Shown in pieces: positions 51,896-59,971 of a stretch of DNA of 64,000 bases. The DNA is from Steroidobacteraceae bacterium. GTDB lineage: Bacteria > Pseudomonadota > Gammaproteobacteria > Steroidobacterales > Steroidobacteraceae. The notes beneath the pieces were generated by a model, which saw nothing but the letters and a program-made list of their open reading frames with translations, was not told the DNA's origin and did no database searches. Numbering within the stretch: the stretch's first letter is position 1; every line of letters starts with the position of its first letter. Made by a program: the position numbers and the translations under genes. Where the stretch lies: assembly GCA_041395505.1 (NCBI GenBank), contig JAWLAG010000001.1, positions 2,294,001 through 2,358,000 on the forward strand, in the 5' to 3' direction.

Positions 51896-51924
51896 TTGAC
51901 ACTCTTGCGGCGGCTGCGTAAATT
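51896..51924 (+). promoter_or_regulatory. Promoter of tRNA-Leu
   Basis: A perfect -35 TTGACA (51896-51901) and TAAATT (51919-51924) are 17 bp apart, followed by a G/C-rich discriminator typical of stringently controlled stable-RNA promoters. Transcription would begin near 51931, 7 nt before the mature tRNA. It overlaps the translation start region of the divergent rnr. Confidence 0.75.
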
Positions 51925-51937
51925 GCGCCGCCCACCT

Positions 51938-52023
<86 letters not shown>

Positions 52024-52030
52024 TATCACT

Positions 52031-52060
52031 GTTCCATCGCGTTCCATCGCGTTCCATAAC
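52031..52060 (+). repeat. Three 10-bp tandem repeats after tRNA-Leu
   Basis: GTTCCATCGC occurs twice in tandem (52031-52050), followed by a diverged third unit GTTCCATAAC (52051-52060), starting 8 nt past the tRNA CCA end. The rest of the 52024-52239 stretch up to the toxin gene shows no gene or hairpin I can support. Confidence 0.7.
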
Positions 52061-52239
52061 GTCCTGATTCCAAACTGTTTTGCCCTCTCCGCGCTGTCCA
52101 GGTCGTGTCAGGAGAGACCACCCTGTGATGCGGAGATTCGAGCGAGCGGGTAGCGTGAACGTCGAGGCAGTGGTCCAGGACAGCAAGAACTCGGCCAAGG
52201 ACGAACACCGACATCACTGATATCGCGGGAGAAAGCAGC

Positions 52240-52719
52240 TCAGAGCGGCAGGCACAAGGTCTGCGGCGCATCGCGACAGGATCTGAACCCGTAGTGCAGG
52301 TAGAAACTCACTGCGCTCTCGTCCTTGGCGTCGACGACCAACGCATGGGCCGCCACTTCCTGCCGCGCCTTGAGGCAGCGTTCGACCGCCAGACCGACCA
52401 GCAGCCTGCCGTAACCCCTGCCACGCGCCGCCCGGTTAACCGCGAGACGCCCCATTCGGATACATGGGATCGGATAGCGAGGCAGCCGTTTGCGTTCCGC
52501 ATCGCTGAGTGACTCCGCTTCAAGCTGCGCTGCGCTCAGCGTGTAGTAGCCGAGTACCTCGGTCGGCGCGCTGTCATCGACGAGCACGAAGGTCTGTGAC
52601 ACGCCGCGTCGCCGATGCTGGCTCGCAAACTTGCGCAGATAGTCGTTGAGCGCAGGAACGCCGCAATCGAATCCCGCGCAGTCGTGGATCCCGGTATCGA
52701 GGCGCTCTTCTTCAAGCAC
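52240..52719 (-). CDS. GNAT-family toxin (TacT/AtaT type)
   Basis: 159-aa acetyltransferase, probably a toxin that acetylates charged tRNA. Starts VLEEERLDTGIHDCAGFDCG, matching the TacT group's F(D)CG...LNDYLRKFA...Q N-terminus (here ALNDYLRKFASQH), then VLVDDSAPTEVLGYYTLSAA, IRMGRLAVNRAARGRGYGRLL (acetyl-CoA loop RGxG) and the C-terminal SAVSFYLHYGFRSC. GTG at 52719 overlaps the antitoxin stop by 8 nt; an ATG at 52767 is the alternative. Lies in the tRNA-Leu-flanked insert. The tRNA target is known only for the family. Confidence 0.88.
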   Translation of the reverse strand: MLEEERLDTGIHDCAGFDCGVPALNDYLRKFASQHRRRGVSQTFVLVDDSAPTEVLGYYTLSAAQLEAESLSDAERKRLPRYPIPCIRMGRLAVNRAARGRGYGRLLVGLAVERCLKARQEVAAHALVVDAKDESAVSFYLHYGFRSCRDAPQTLCLPL

Positions 52720-52984
52720 GGCGCACGGATGTGCGCGCGGATTCGATCGCGCGTCGAAGCGCTTCATTCGGCTCGAAGGCACGCTTGACCGCGGCCGTCA
52801 CAGCTGCGAAATCTCGGTTCGACAGGTTGATGCGCCGCTCCTGCTCGATCAGCGCCCGCGCCTTCTCTTTCGCAGCCGTACGGACGAACCCTGCCATTGT
52901 GGTACCCATCAGGGCTGCCGCTTCGGCGAACAGATCCTTCTCGTCCCGGTCGAGTTTGAGGTCGAATCGCGTTGCACTTGCCAT
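52712..52984 (-). CDS. DUF1778 ribbon-helix-helix antitoxin (TacA type)
   Basis: 90-aa antitoxin upstream of the GNAT toxin. N-terminal RHH DNA-binding part (ATRFDLKLDRDEKDLFAEAA, MGTTMAGFVRTAAKEKAR), then a toxin-wrapping tail (LSNRDFAAVTAAVKRAFEPNEALRRA). ATG at 52984 has GGAGG about 10 nt upstream; longer in-frame codons up to 53062 cross the operator and are unlikely to be translated. It should neutralise the toxin and repress the pair's promoter. Confidence 0.9.
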   Translation of the reverse strand: MASATRFDLKLDRDEKDLFAEAAALMGTTMAGFVRTAAKEKARALIEQERRINLSNRDFAAVTAAVKRAFEPNEALRRAIESARTSVRRA

Positions 52985-53011
52985 GGGTGGGAGCCTCCAG
53001 TTGAGGCCCCA

Positions 53012-53032
53012 AGTATACGGTATTTTACCGTA
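53012..53032 (-). promoter_or_regulatory. Promoter/operator of the toxin-antitoxin pair
   Basis: A perfect inverted repeat TACGGTA-TTT-TACCGTA (53016-53032) overlaps a minus-strand -10 TATACT (53012-53017). Such palindromes over the promoter are bound by RHH antitoxins of this family, so autorepression is expected. The -35 is weak. Confidence 0.7.
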
Positions 53033-53124
53033 CCTCGAAGGGTGCATTTGCATGGGTAACACATTGGGTAACCCAGCGAGATCGAAAGACTTATCTCTTT
53101 CGAATCAATAGCTTAGAGGGAGAA

Positions 53125-53141
53125 TTCGAGTCCTCTCCTGG
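53125..53141 (+). repeat. Attachment-like direct repeat, right copy
   Basis: Exact 17-nt copy of the tRNA-Leu 3' region (52001-52017), diverging afterwards (GCGCCAT instead of GCACCAT). It bounds a 1124-bp repeat-to-repeat segment carrying the toxin-antitoxin genes. From 53142 to 53346 there is an A/T-rich stretch (about 53150-53215) and no gene I can support. Confidence 0.65.
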
Positions 53142-53346
53142 CGCCATGAGTTTATTTGATCAAGTAGTTATTAATATTTTCTTAAGTAATTTCCGACTTT
53201 GACCAAAAATCATGAACCGAGTCGCCCTGGCCGGTTCTCCTGACAGACACTGCCAAATCAAACCTGCGGACGCAATTACGCCGGGCACCCTCGCCCCGCC
53301 GCTTCGCTGCGGAACAAGTCTCAACTTGCCATGCAAAGACGCCCGC

Positions 53347-54249
53347 TCAATCGCCAGGCATTTTCGCTAGCTGATCGCGCCAATCTGACCTGCCACGTGG
53401 TTCGGACGTTTGGGTCACGATGAACGCGCGGTTTCGGGCGCGCGGCTCGACCGCGCTCACAATCGCCACCTCTGCAAGGTCGGCTCGAGCAATGGTTCCA
53501 GGCGGCGGTGGTGCATCGGGAGGAGGCAGCGATTCGGCCGTTCGCATGACCAGTTCCTCGGCCTTTGCCTTGTAGGTGGACGACGCCGCGAGCCTGATCT
53601 TCCACGCACCTGCAGGCCGCGCCAGGATACCGGTTGGTCGCAGCGTGACGTATTCAATGCCCGACGCGGCCAGAATCTTCTCTGCCTCGCGCTTGTCGCC
53701 GAAGGCCTTCAGAAACGGCGGCGGCATGTTGGGCGGTGGCGAATAGACGCTCATACCTGTGATGAACACGATGCGCTTCACGCCAGCACGTTTCGCTGCC
53801 CCGACCAGGTTGCGAGTCCCCTCGCGATCCACCGCTGCGGTGTCGTTGTCGCCCTGCAGTTGCGTCGTTGCAGCGGCATTGATCACCACCTGCACGCCCT
53901 TCAGCGCTGCATCGAGCGAGACCGGGTCACGCAAATCGGCGACCACCCAGTCGCGCTGCACACCCGGACCCGCCTTTTCCTTCGCTTTGGCCAGGTCCCG
54001 CACCATGGCTCGGGGTGTCGCGCCGGCCGCCTCCAGAGCCTCAACGATGGCACTGCCATTGCGGCCGGTCGAGCCCACGACCAGAATTCGGGTCCGCTTC
54101 AAGGCCCTGGCGATCTTCGGATCGCTCGCAATCGTAGTTGATTTGGCGGGGCGACTGACGTGAGCCGCCTGCCCGTCGGGGGCGGACAAGAAAGCACTGA
54201 CCGCCGACATGACAAATATTGCCATGTTTCGCTTGATTGTTTTCGTCAC
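53347..54249 (-). CDS. NmrA-like NAD(P)-binding protein with an N-terminal signal peptide
   Basis: 300-aa atypical SDR. Nucleotide-binding ILVVGSTGRNGSAIVEAL follows a ~50-residue N-terminal part; then DLRDPVSLDAALKGVQVVINAAA, GTRNLVGAAKRAGVKRIVFI and YVTLRPTGILARP. GTG at 54249 has GGAG 8 nt upstream. The start gives a basic n-region (TKTIKR), a hydrophobic core (MAIFVMSAVSAFL) and a GQAA cleavage region, so export to the periplasm is predicted, odd for a Rossmann protein; it could also be a non-cleaved anchor. No functional partner is evident. An open frame continues to 54606 inside the CoA lyase gene and is ignored. Confidence 0.8.
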   Translation of the reverse strand: MTKTIKRNMAIFVMSAVSAFLSAPDGQAAHVSRPAKSTTIASDPKIARALKRTRILVVGSTGRNGSAIVEALEAAGATPRAMVRDLAKAKEKAGPGVQRDWVVADLRDPVSLDAALKGVQVVINAAATTQLQGDNDTAAVDREGTRNLVGAAKRAGVKRIVFITGMSVYSPPPNMPPPFLKAFGDKREAEKILAASGIEYVTLRPTGILARPAGAWKIRLAASSTYKAKAEELVMRTAESLPPPDAPPPPGTIARADLAEVAIVSAVEPRARNRAFIVTQTSEPRGRSDWRDQLAKMPGD

Positions 54250-54313
54250 AGAGCTTCTCCGGTTTCCCGCAGTTGCGTGAGCACGCCAGGTGAGTTTGAA
54301 ACGCGAACCTACT

Positions 54314-55195
54314 TCATGACCCCGAGTGGGCCGCCCGCGCCAGCACTTTTTCGGCTTGCTTGAGATGTGGAATATCGACCATCTGTCCATCGAGCGTAAG
54401 AGCCGCGCTGCCGGGGTTGGCGGCAAACAGCGCCACGATCCGGCGTGCTTGTGCGAGCTCGGCGGCACTCGGCAGGAAGGCCTCGTTGATGATCGCCACC
54501 TGATCCGGGTGAATTGCGAGCTTTCCGGAAAATCCATCGCGGCGTGCATCCGCACAGGATGAGCGCAACCCATCGGCGTTCCTGACATCGACGAATACCG
54601 TATCAAAGGCCGCTACACGCGCCGCGCCAGCGGCGAACAGGCAGAAGCTGCGTGCCAGCTGATAGGGCGTGGTCCAGCGCCCGTCAGGCTCCTTGTTGCC
54701 GCTGGCACCCAGCGCCGCGCTCAAATCCTCGGCACCCCAGGTGATGCCATAGAGGCGCGCGCGGCAGCTTGCGAAACTGCCGAGCGAGAACATGGCTTCC
54801 GCGGTTTCGGTCGCGATTGGAAGTATGCGGGTTGCGCCTCGCTCCATGCCGCGCTCGACTTCGAGTACATCAAGGTAGGCCCCGAGGCGCCTGATGTCGT
54901 TGGCATCGCGGGCTTTCGGCAGCATGATTCCGTCGAGTCCCGCGGCGATGACCGCGACCAGATCGAGCAATGCCTCGGGTGTTTCGAGCGGATTGATTCG
55001 CACCCACAGTGACGCGGCAAACTGTTGCGATTGTGCCGCGATGAATTCGCGTACGCGCTGGCGCGCGGCGGGTTTCTGGTCGGCGGCGACCGCGTCTTCG
55101 AGATCGAGGATGACGAGATCGGCCCCGGCGGCGGCAACCTTGGCGAGCTTGCGGTCGCTGTCTCCCGGGACGAACAGCAGTGAGCGTGCGCTCAT
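54314..55195 (-). CDS. CoA-ester lyase (HpcH/HpaI, citE-like)
   Basis: 293-aa TIM-barrel lyase of the malyl-CoA/citramalyl-CoA/citrate lyase beta group. Starts MSARSLLFVPGDSDRKLAK; DLVILDLEDAVA holds the metal-site acidic residues, WVRINPLE the CoA/substrate arginine, LPIATETAEAMF the metal Glu, and GKLAIHPDQVAIINEAF the C-terminal family motif. It overlaps the downstream end of the MaoC gene by 4 nt, so lyase and hydratase are coupled; a hydratase-lyase pair for a (methyl)malyl-CoA-like intermediate is a plausible reading, not proven. Confidence 0.88.
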   Translation of the reverse strand: MSARSLLFVPGDSDRKLAKVAAAGADLVILDLEDAVAADQKPAARQRVREFIAAQSQQFAASLWVRINPLETPEALLDLVAVIAAGLDGIMLPKARDANDIRRLGAYLDVLEVERGMERGATRILPIATETAEAMFSLGSFASCRARLYGITWGAEDLSAALGASGNKEPDGRWTTPYQLARSFCLFAAGAARVAAFDTVFVDVRNADGLRSSCADARRDGFSGKLAIHPDQVAIINEAFLPSAAELAQARRIVALFAANPGSAALTLDGQMVDIPHLKQAEKVLARAAHSGS

Positions 55196-55650
55196 GGCGT
55201 CGGCCGGCGCAACATCAGGGCCGTTCGTTTGCAGGTCGCGACCATGACATCGCGTTGGTTGTAGGCACGGTGCAGAAAAATGACGATGCCATTTTGCGGA
55301 CGGGATGCGCTCGCGCGCAATTCGAGAACCTCGGTCTCGACACGCAAGGTGTCGCCATGAAAGACCGGCTTTGGAAACCGCACTTCGTCCCAGCCAAGGT
55401 TGGCAACTGTCGTACCGAGCGTCGTTTCGCCCACCGAGATTCCAACCATCAGGCCGAGTGTGAATGCGCTATTGACGATACGCTGACCGAATTCGGTTTC
55501 ATTTCGGCAGTATTCCTCGTCCAGGTGCAGCAACGCAGGATTGTGCGTGAGCGCAGTGAAGAAAACGTTGTCCGCCTCGGTGACTGTCCGGCGTATGGGA
55601 TGCCGAATGACCTGACCAGGCGAAAATTCCTCGAAATACAATCCAGGCAC
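55192..55650 (-). CDS. MaoC-family (R)-hydratase-like protein
   Basis: 152-aa hot-dog-fold hydratase. LYFEEFSPGQVIRHP, the catalytic Asp/His region DNVFFTALTHNPALLHLDE, VNSAFTLGLMVG and KPVFHGDTLRVETEV match MaoC/mesaconyl-CoA hydratase-like proteins. Its stop overlaps the CoA-ester lyase start. Would hydrate an enoyl-CoA feeding the lyase. Confidence 0.87.
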   Translation of the reverse strand: MPGLYFEEFSPGQVIRHPIRRTVTEADNVFFTALTHNPALLHLDEEYCRNETEFGQRIVNSAFTLGLMVGISVGETTLGTTVANLGWDEVRFPKPVFHGDTLRVETEVLELRASASRPQNGIVIFLHRAYNQRDVMVATCKRTALMLRRPTP

Positions 55651-55684
55651 GAGTCATCCCCCCGGCATCGGCACAACCGGCCTG

Positions 55685-57616
55685 CTACTTGCCATCGACG
55701 GAAAACGCCGCCAGGACGTTGCCTGGAAGATGGAAGTAAAGCCCGTAGCCAGAATTGGTATAGAGCATGCCATCGAAAACCACCGGGCCGCCGCCGCCGA
55801 TCGTGCCACCGCGTGCCTTGGCGCCCGACAGAGTCGTCATTTCGACGCTCGTGTCGAACTGCCATAGCACCCGGCCCGTTGTCGAATCATAGGCGCGGAC
55901 TCGACCATCCATGTGACCAGCGAAGATCACGCCCGGCATCGCAGAAATCGACGCGAGGATGCCGGGATCGCAGAATTGGCGTTCACCGCAGACGTTGTCC
56001 GCCGGTGAGGACCAAAGCACCTCGCCATTCTCGGGATTCAACGCATAAAGCCCGGGTCGCGGCGGACCTGCCGCGGCATCCCGCGCCGCGGATGAAGCGT
56101 CCATCGCATTCGCCATGTCGGCGATTGGCACATAGATGCGTTTGCCATCGTAAGCCATGCCAAACTGGATGCCACCCTGGATCGAACCGCGGCCGACGCG
56201 CGTCGCCCAGATGCTGCGGTCGTGGCTCTGTGGATCGATGGCAACCGCCATGCCGCTCTTGAGTCCCACGATGATGCGGTCGCGGCCATTTGCCATGCGC
56301 GCCAGCATGGTTCCGGAGCCGATGTCGTAATCGGGGCCCGGATCCTCCGGGCATGAATCATTGCCGATCATGCAGCCGACGTTCCAGGCGTCGTCCTTGA
56401 CGATCTGCCAGTGCCAGCGCACGGCGCCCGATTCGAGATCCATGGCCATGACGGAATTGCTGGTATCGGTCGTCGGCCGGGAATAGTTGTTGGCCGTACC
56501 AACGTACAGCAGACCGCGTTTGGCATCCAGGGTCGGCGTGTTCCAGATCGCCGCGCCGGAGGGAGCGAATACCTTCACACCCGAGGGCCGCTCGCCGACC
56601 TCCCTCGGCGCCTGTTCGATGGAATAGGTCTTCCAGAGCTGATCGCCCGTCGCAGCGCGCAAGGCGAGCACGCTGCCCCGGAACGTGCAGCAGGGATAGG
56701 ACGGATCGGCCGACGCTTCCTCCAGCGAGGATACCGGCACATAGAGCACGCCATTACGGTACACCGGTGAACCCGTGATCGTCGCATTTGGATGATCGTC
56801 GGCCTTGATTCTCCAGACTTCCTTGCCGGTCAACGCCTCGACCGCATAGACACGACCGATCAAGTCGCCAAAGAACGCGAGCGGCTTGCGACCTGGTTGA
56901 CGCGGAATGACTACTGGGGTGCGCACTTCCGCACTGGACTTGAAAGTCCAGCGGACACAGCCGGTCTTCTGGTCGAGCGCGTAGACGGTACCGTCCTGGC
57001 TACCAACGTAGAGCGCGCCATAGGCGAAAGTCGGGCGGGAACGCGCACGCACGCTATCAGGGAAAGCGATTGCCCATTTGAGCTTCAGGCGGGACACATC
57101 CTTCGCCGCAAGTCCTGCGACCTCGGCAGGAATGAAATGGTTGTTGTCCGCCGTAAAGCCCCAACCTTCGATTCTTGCTGGACGGCGCAGATCGAATCGC
57201 GCCGCCGCACCCTGACAGGAAGGCAATGCAGCCGGCGCCGGGCCGCCGAAAGCGCGCCCCGCGAGATACTCCGCGACCTGGCGCATTTGCTCATCGTCAA
57301 GACCCGCAGCCTGGATCTTCATGATGCCCGCGGATAATGCGCCGTGTATCGCCTCGGGCGTCATGAGCTCGAGGAACGTTCGCGCAGGCGCCTTGGCAGC
57401 CTGTCCCTCGTGGCAGAAACTGCAGCGCTCGCGGTAGATGGCAGCCCCAGGCAGTGCATCCCGATCCACGCCCGCCTTGCCGGCATCCATGGAGGCGCGA
57501 AAAGCTGCCGCTTCCTGATCCTCCTTGGACTGCTGCGGCGGAGTGGCCGCCCACAACATGCCGAGACCGGCCGAGAGGAGAACGATTAGCGAGGCGCGCA
57601 CCGCAATTGCAATCAC
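55685..57616 (-). CDS. PQQ-type quinoprotein dehydrogenase with fused N-terminal cytochrome c
   Basis: 643-aa periplasmic enzyme. GTG at 57616 (GGAG 8 nt upstream) gives a signal peptide (RASLIVLLSAGLGMLWAA). A cytochrome c domain (about 50-140) has heme motif CSFCHEG, unlike common alcohol dehydrogenases that carry cytochrome at the C-terminus. The rest is an eight-blade beta-propeller with tryptophan-docking repeats (DGTVYALDQKTGCVRWTF; LTGKEVWRI; ATGDQLWKTYS; ENGEVLWSSP). Domain order resembles cytochrome-containing polyvinyl-alcohol dehydrogenase. Substrate unknown and PQQ supply genes are elsewhere. Confidence 0.85.
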   Translation of the reverse strand: MIAIAVRASLIVLLSAGLGMLWAATPPQQSKEDQEAAAFRASMDAGKAGVDRDALPGAAIYRERCSFCHEGQAAKAPARTFLELMTPEAIHGALSAGIMKIQAAGLDDEQMRQVAEYLAGRAFGGPAPAALPSCQGAAARFDLRRPARIEGWGFTADNNHFIPAEVAGLAAKDVSRLKLKWAIAFPDSVRARSRPTFAYGALYVGSQDGTVYALDQKTGCVRWTFKSSAEVRTPVVIPRQPGRKPLAFFGDLIGRVYAVEALTGKEVWRIKADDHPNATITGSPVYRNGVLYVPVSSLEEASADPSYPCCTFRGSVLALRAATGDQLWKTYSIEQAPREVGERPSGVKVFAPSGAAIWNTPTLDAKRGLLYVGTANNYSRPTTDTSNSVMAMDLESGAVRWHWQIVKDDAWNVGCMIGNDSCPEDPGPDYDIGSGTMLARMANGRDRIIVGLKSGMAVAIDPQSHDRSIWATRVGRGSIQGGIQFGMAYDGKRIYVPIADMANAMDASSAARDAAAGPPRPGLYALNPENGEVLWSSPADNVCGERQFCDPGILASISAMPGVIFAGHMDGRVRAYDSTTGRVLWQFDTSVEMTTLSGAKARGGTIGGGGPVVFDGMLYTNSGYGLYFHLPGNVLAAFSVDGK

Positions 57617-57773
57617 TGTTTGTCTCCGGGTGTCATGGCCTTTGGCCTGGTCGACAATCACGGCCGTCAGGTTATCATTTGTGCCCAAGTCCGCCCAACA
57701 CTACCGCACCGCCCTTCGCGACAGCTTGTCTTGCAAGACCTGAGCGCAGGCGCATCATTCGAGGTACTGCGTC

Positions 57774-58796
57774 GTGAAACTTGGTCTTCAGCTTGGCTAT
57801 TGGGGCACCAGGCCCATCGATCGATTCATCGAGTTGGCGCAGCGGGCCGAAGCGCTTGGTTTCGACATGGTGTGCACCTCCGAGGCCTACGGTTCGGATG
57901 TGTTCACTCCGCTCGCGGCGATCGCCTCGCGAACGAGCCGCATCCGTCTCGGCACGTCGATCATGCAGATATCCGCGCGCACCCCGGCCTGCGCGGCGAT
58001 GACTGCGATGACGCTCGATCATATTTCACAGGGTCGCCTTTGCCTCGGCATCGGGGTATCGGGCCCGCAGGTGGTGGAAGGCTGGTACGGGCAACGATTT
58101 CGCCGCCCTCTCGAGCGTACGCGCGAATGGCTCGCCGTATTCCGCCAAGTCATGGCGCGTGAGGCACCCGTTACTTTCGACGGCGCACAATATGCGCTGC
58201 CTTATCGCGGCGAGGATGCAAGCGGTCTCGGCAAGCCATTGATGCTGATCACCCACCCCTTGCGCAAGGACATCCCGGTGTTTCTGGGAGCCGAAGGGCC
58301 AAAAAACGTCGCGCTTGCGACCAGTGAATTCGACGGCTGGTTTCCTATCCTCATGCCACCGGAACGGTTCGACATGTTCGCGGAACAGCTTGCCGCGGCG
58401 CGTGCCGGATTCGAAATACTGGCCACCGTGAGCGCATCGCTCGCCGATGATCTTGCCAAGGCACTGGTTCCGGTCAAGCAGCACATTGCCTTGTACGTTG
58501 GCGGCATGGGCTCCCGGGAGGAGAATTTTCACAAACGCATGATCGAGCGCAGTGGCTACAGCGAGGCAGCACAGAAGATCCAGGACCTGTGGCTGACCGG
58601 CAAGAAGGCAGAGGCCGTCGCCGCCGTGCCCGACGAATTGGCCGACTCCCTGGCCCTGGTGGGTCCGGCCGATCATGTTCGCCAGAATCTCGCGCGCTGG
58701 AAGGCCTCGCCGGCCACGACCTTGCTCATCAACGCGCTGCCGCGCTTTGAGGACACCGTGCGCAACATGGAGTTTCTCGCTGGTGAAGTGCTTTAG
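57774..58796 (+). CDS. LLM-class flavin/F420-dependent oxidoreductase
   Basis: 340-aa luciferase-like monooxygenase-class enzyme. MKLGLQLGYWGTRPIDRFIELAQRAEALGFDMV is the (alpha/beta)8-barrel start of the F420-dependent subgroup; GTSIMQISARTPACAAMTAMTLDHISQGR and LGIGVSGPQVVEGWYGQ (cofactor pocket) agree with mycobacterial F420-dependent members. FMN-dependent relatives exist, but the F420 operon in the same window supports F420 use. GTG at 57774 has GAGG upstream. Diverges from the quinoprotein; substrate unknown. Confidence 0.88.
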   Translation: MKLGLQLGYWGTRPIDRFIELAQRAEALGFDMVCTSEAYGSDVFTPLAAIASRTSRIRLGTSIMQISARTPACAAMTAMTLDHISQGRLCLGIGVSGPQVVEGWYGQRFRRPLERTREWLAVFRQVMAREAPVTFDGAQYALPYRGEDASGLGKPLMLITHPLRKDIPVFLGAEGPKNVALATSEFDGWFPILMPPERFDMFAEQLAAARAGFEILATVSASLADDLAKALVPVKQHIALYVGGMGSREENFHKRMIERSGYSEAAQKIQDLWLTGKKAEAVAAVPDELADSLALVGPADHVRQNLARWKASPATTLLINALPRFEDTVRNMEFLAGEVL

Positions 58797-59356
58797 GCCG
58801 GATCTCCCGCCGGTGCTCCCGGCTGCCACTGCCTGAGCACCACATAGGCGTGCATCGGGACGAATACGCTGCGCACGAGCGCGATCCTTGTCATGCCCCA
58901 GGTGACCGTCTGGAGCGGATCGAGCGCGTCGAGGTCCGCTGGCGACTCGCCTCGACCGACAGTGACATGCGCGCGAAAACGTTGCGGGTCAGCGGCTCGG
59001 CCAAACTGCGCCTGCAGTGGCGCCAACCGCTCGTGGAGCGCCTGGACATGCTCCTGATGCGAGGCCGTCGCGCAAAGTACCTTGCTGCGCGGCCAGTATT
59101 CCAGCCGATCGAGTCGCAGTTGCGCTGATGCCGCGCGGGCCGCAGGCCAGCCTTGCGACAGCAGACGCCCGGCCGCAGCCATCAGTTCCGCCATCAACTG
59201 GCACGGCAGACTCCCAAGAAACTGCAGCGTCAGGTGCAGCTTGTTCGGATCCTGCCAGCGGCCGCGCCATTGCGTCGCCTCAAGTGAACGCTTGGCCTCG
59301 GCGAGCAACGCATGTTGCTCCTTTGCATCTGGCCAGATGGCAAAAAACAGCCGCAT
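58793..59356 (-). CDS. thpR: RNA 2',3'-cyclic phosphodiesterase (ThpR/LigT)
   Basis: 187-aa 2H phosphoesterase with the two HxTx motifs HLTL and HVTV about 80 residues apart. Starts MRLFFAIWPDAKEQHAL, typical of ThpR. ATG at 59356 is used; a GTG at 59383 overlaps the SnoaL-like stop and is an alternative. Its 3' end overlaps the LLM oxidoreductase by 4 nt, tail to tail. Confidence 0.88.
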   Translation of the reverse strand: MRLFFAIWPDAKEQHALLAEAKRSLEATQWRGRWQDPNKLHLTLQFLGSLPCQLMAELMAAAGRLLSQGWPAARAASAQLRLDRLEYWPRSKVLCATASHQEHVQALHERLAPLQAQFGRAADPQRFRAHVTVGRGESPADLDALDPLQTVTWGMTRIALVRSVFVPMHAYVVLRQWQPGAPAGDPA

Positions 59357-59375
59357 CGCGCCATCGCCGGCACCA

Positions 59376-59915
59376 TCAGTCACCGTGATAGGTCTTCCAG
59401 GTCGCGAGCGTCTCTGGCCAGTCGGCGGGTCGCTGATCACCATAGGCCCGCATTCGCAATCTGCTGCCCATCGCTTGTTCGTATTCGCGGCAGGGGACAT
59501 AGTAGAAAAACGCCAGGTCCCTTTCGGCAAAATGCCACCGCTCATCGAGTCGTACGAGGCGGTCGTGGTAGCGGATGGCCGCGATCATCGCTACGCCCGT
59601 GCGAAACACCTCGGCATGAGAGCTCACAAGCGCAGACGCCTCATCCGGCGCATCGTCGGACAGGTCGATCGCGACATCATGTGTATAGTGAAATGTCGGA
59701 CCGAGGACCGCAAAACGTCCCTTGAACATTTCGGCGATTGCGCCGCGACCGCGAGCATTCATGACACCGTCACGTGATTTCATGACGGCATCAGGCGCGA
59801 ACAATGCCGTCAGTGCCGCGAGATCACGGTCGTCCACGACCTTGCAATAATCCGCAACCAGTCGGCGGATCGCATCCCGGTCCTCAATCCGGCGGATGCG
59901 CCCTGACAGATCCAT
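59376..59915 (-). CDS. SnoaL-like / NTF2-family protein
   Basis: 179-aa cone-fold protein of the SnoaL_4/NTF2-like group: IEDRDAIRRLVADYCKVVDDRDLAALTALFAPDA at the N-terminus, GRGAIAEMFKGRF, ALVSSHAEVFRTG and LDERWHFAERDLAFFY. Members include steroid isomerases, polyketide cyclases and dioxygenase beta subunits. ATG at 59915 is used, 59933 is possible. ThpR lies just downstream. Substrate unknown. Confidence 0.8.
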   Translation of the reverse strand: MDLSGRIRRIEDRDAIRRLVADYCKVVDDRDLAALTALFAPDAVMKSRDGVMNARGRGAIAEMFKGRFAVLGPTFHYTHDVAIDLSDDAPDEASALVSSHAEVFRTGVAMIAAIRYHDRLVRLDERWHFAERDLAFFYYVPCREYEQAMGSRLRMRAYGDQRPADWPETLATWKTYHGD

Positions 59916-59971
59916 ATACGATACCCCCAGCAAAGTGTTGAATCCTGCACGACCCTGAACGAACCGAGCGC

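Noticed and set aside
49549..51921. 790-codon open frame antisense to rnr
   Set aside because: Mirror of the RNase R reading frame; no recognisable domain, and it spans rnr and part of rlmB.
52024..53346. Integrase or IS in the tRNA-Leu insert
   Set aside because: No transposase or tyrosine-recombinase motif in any frame; no terminal inverted repeats seen.
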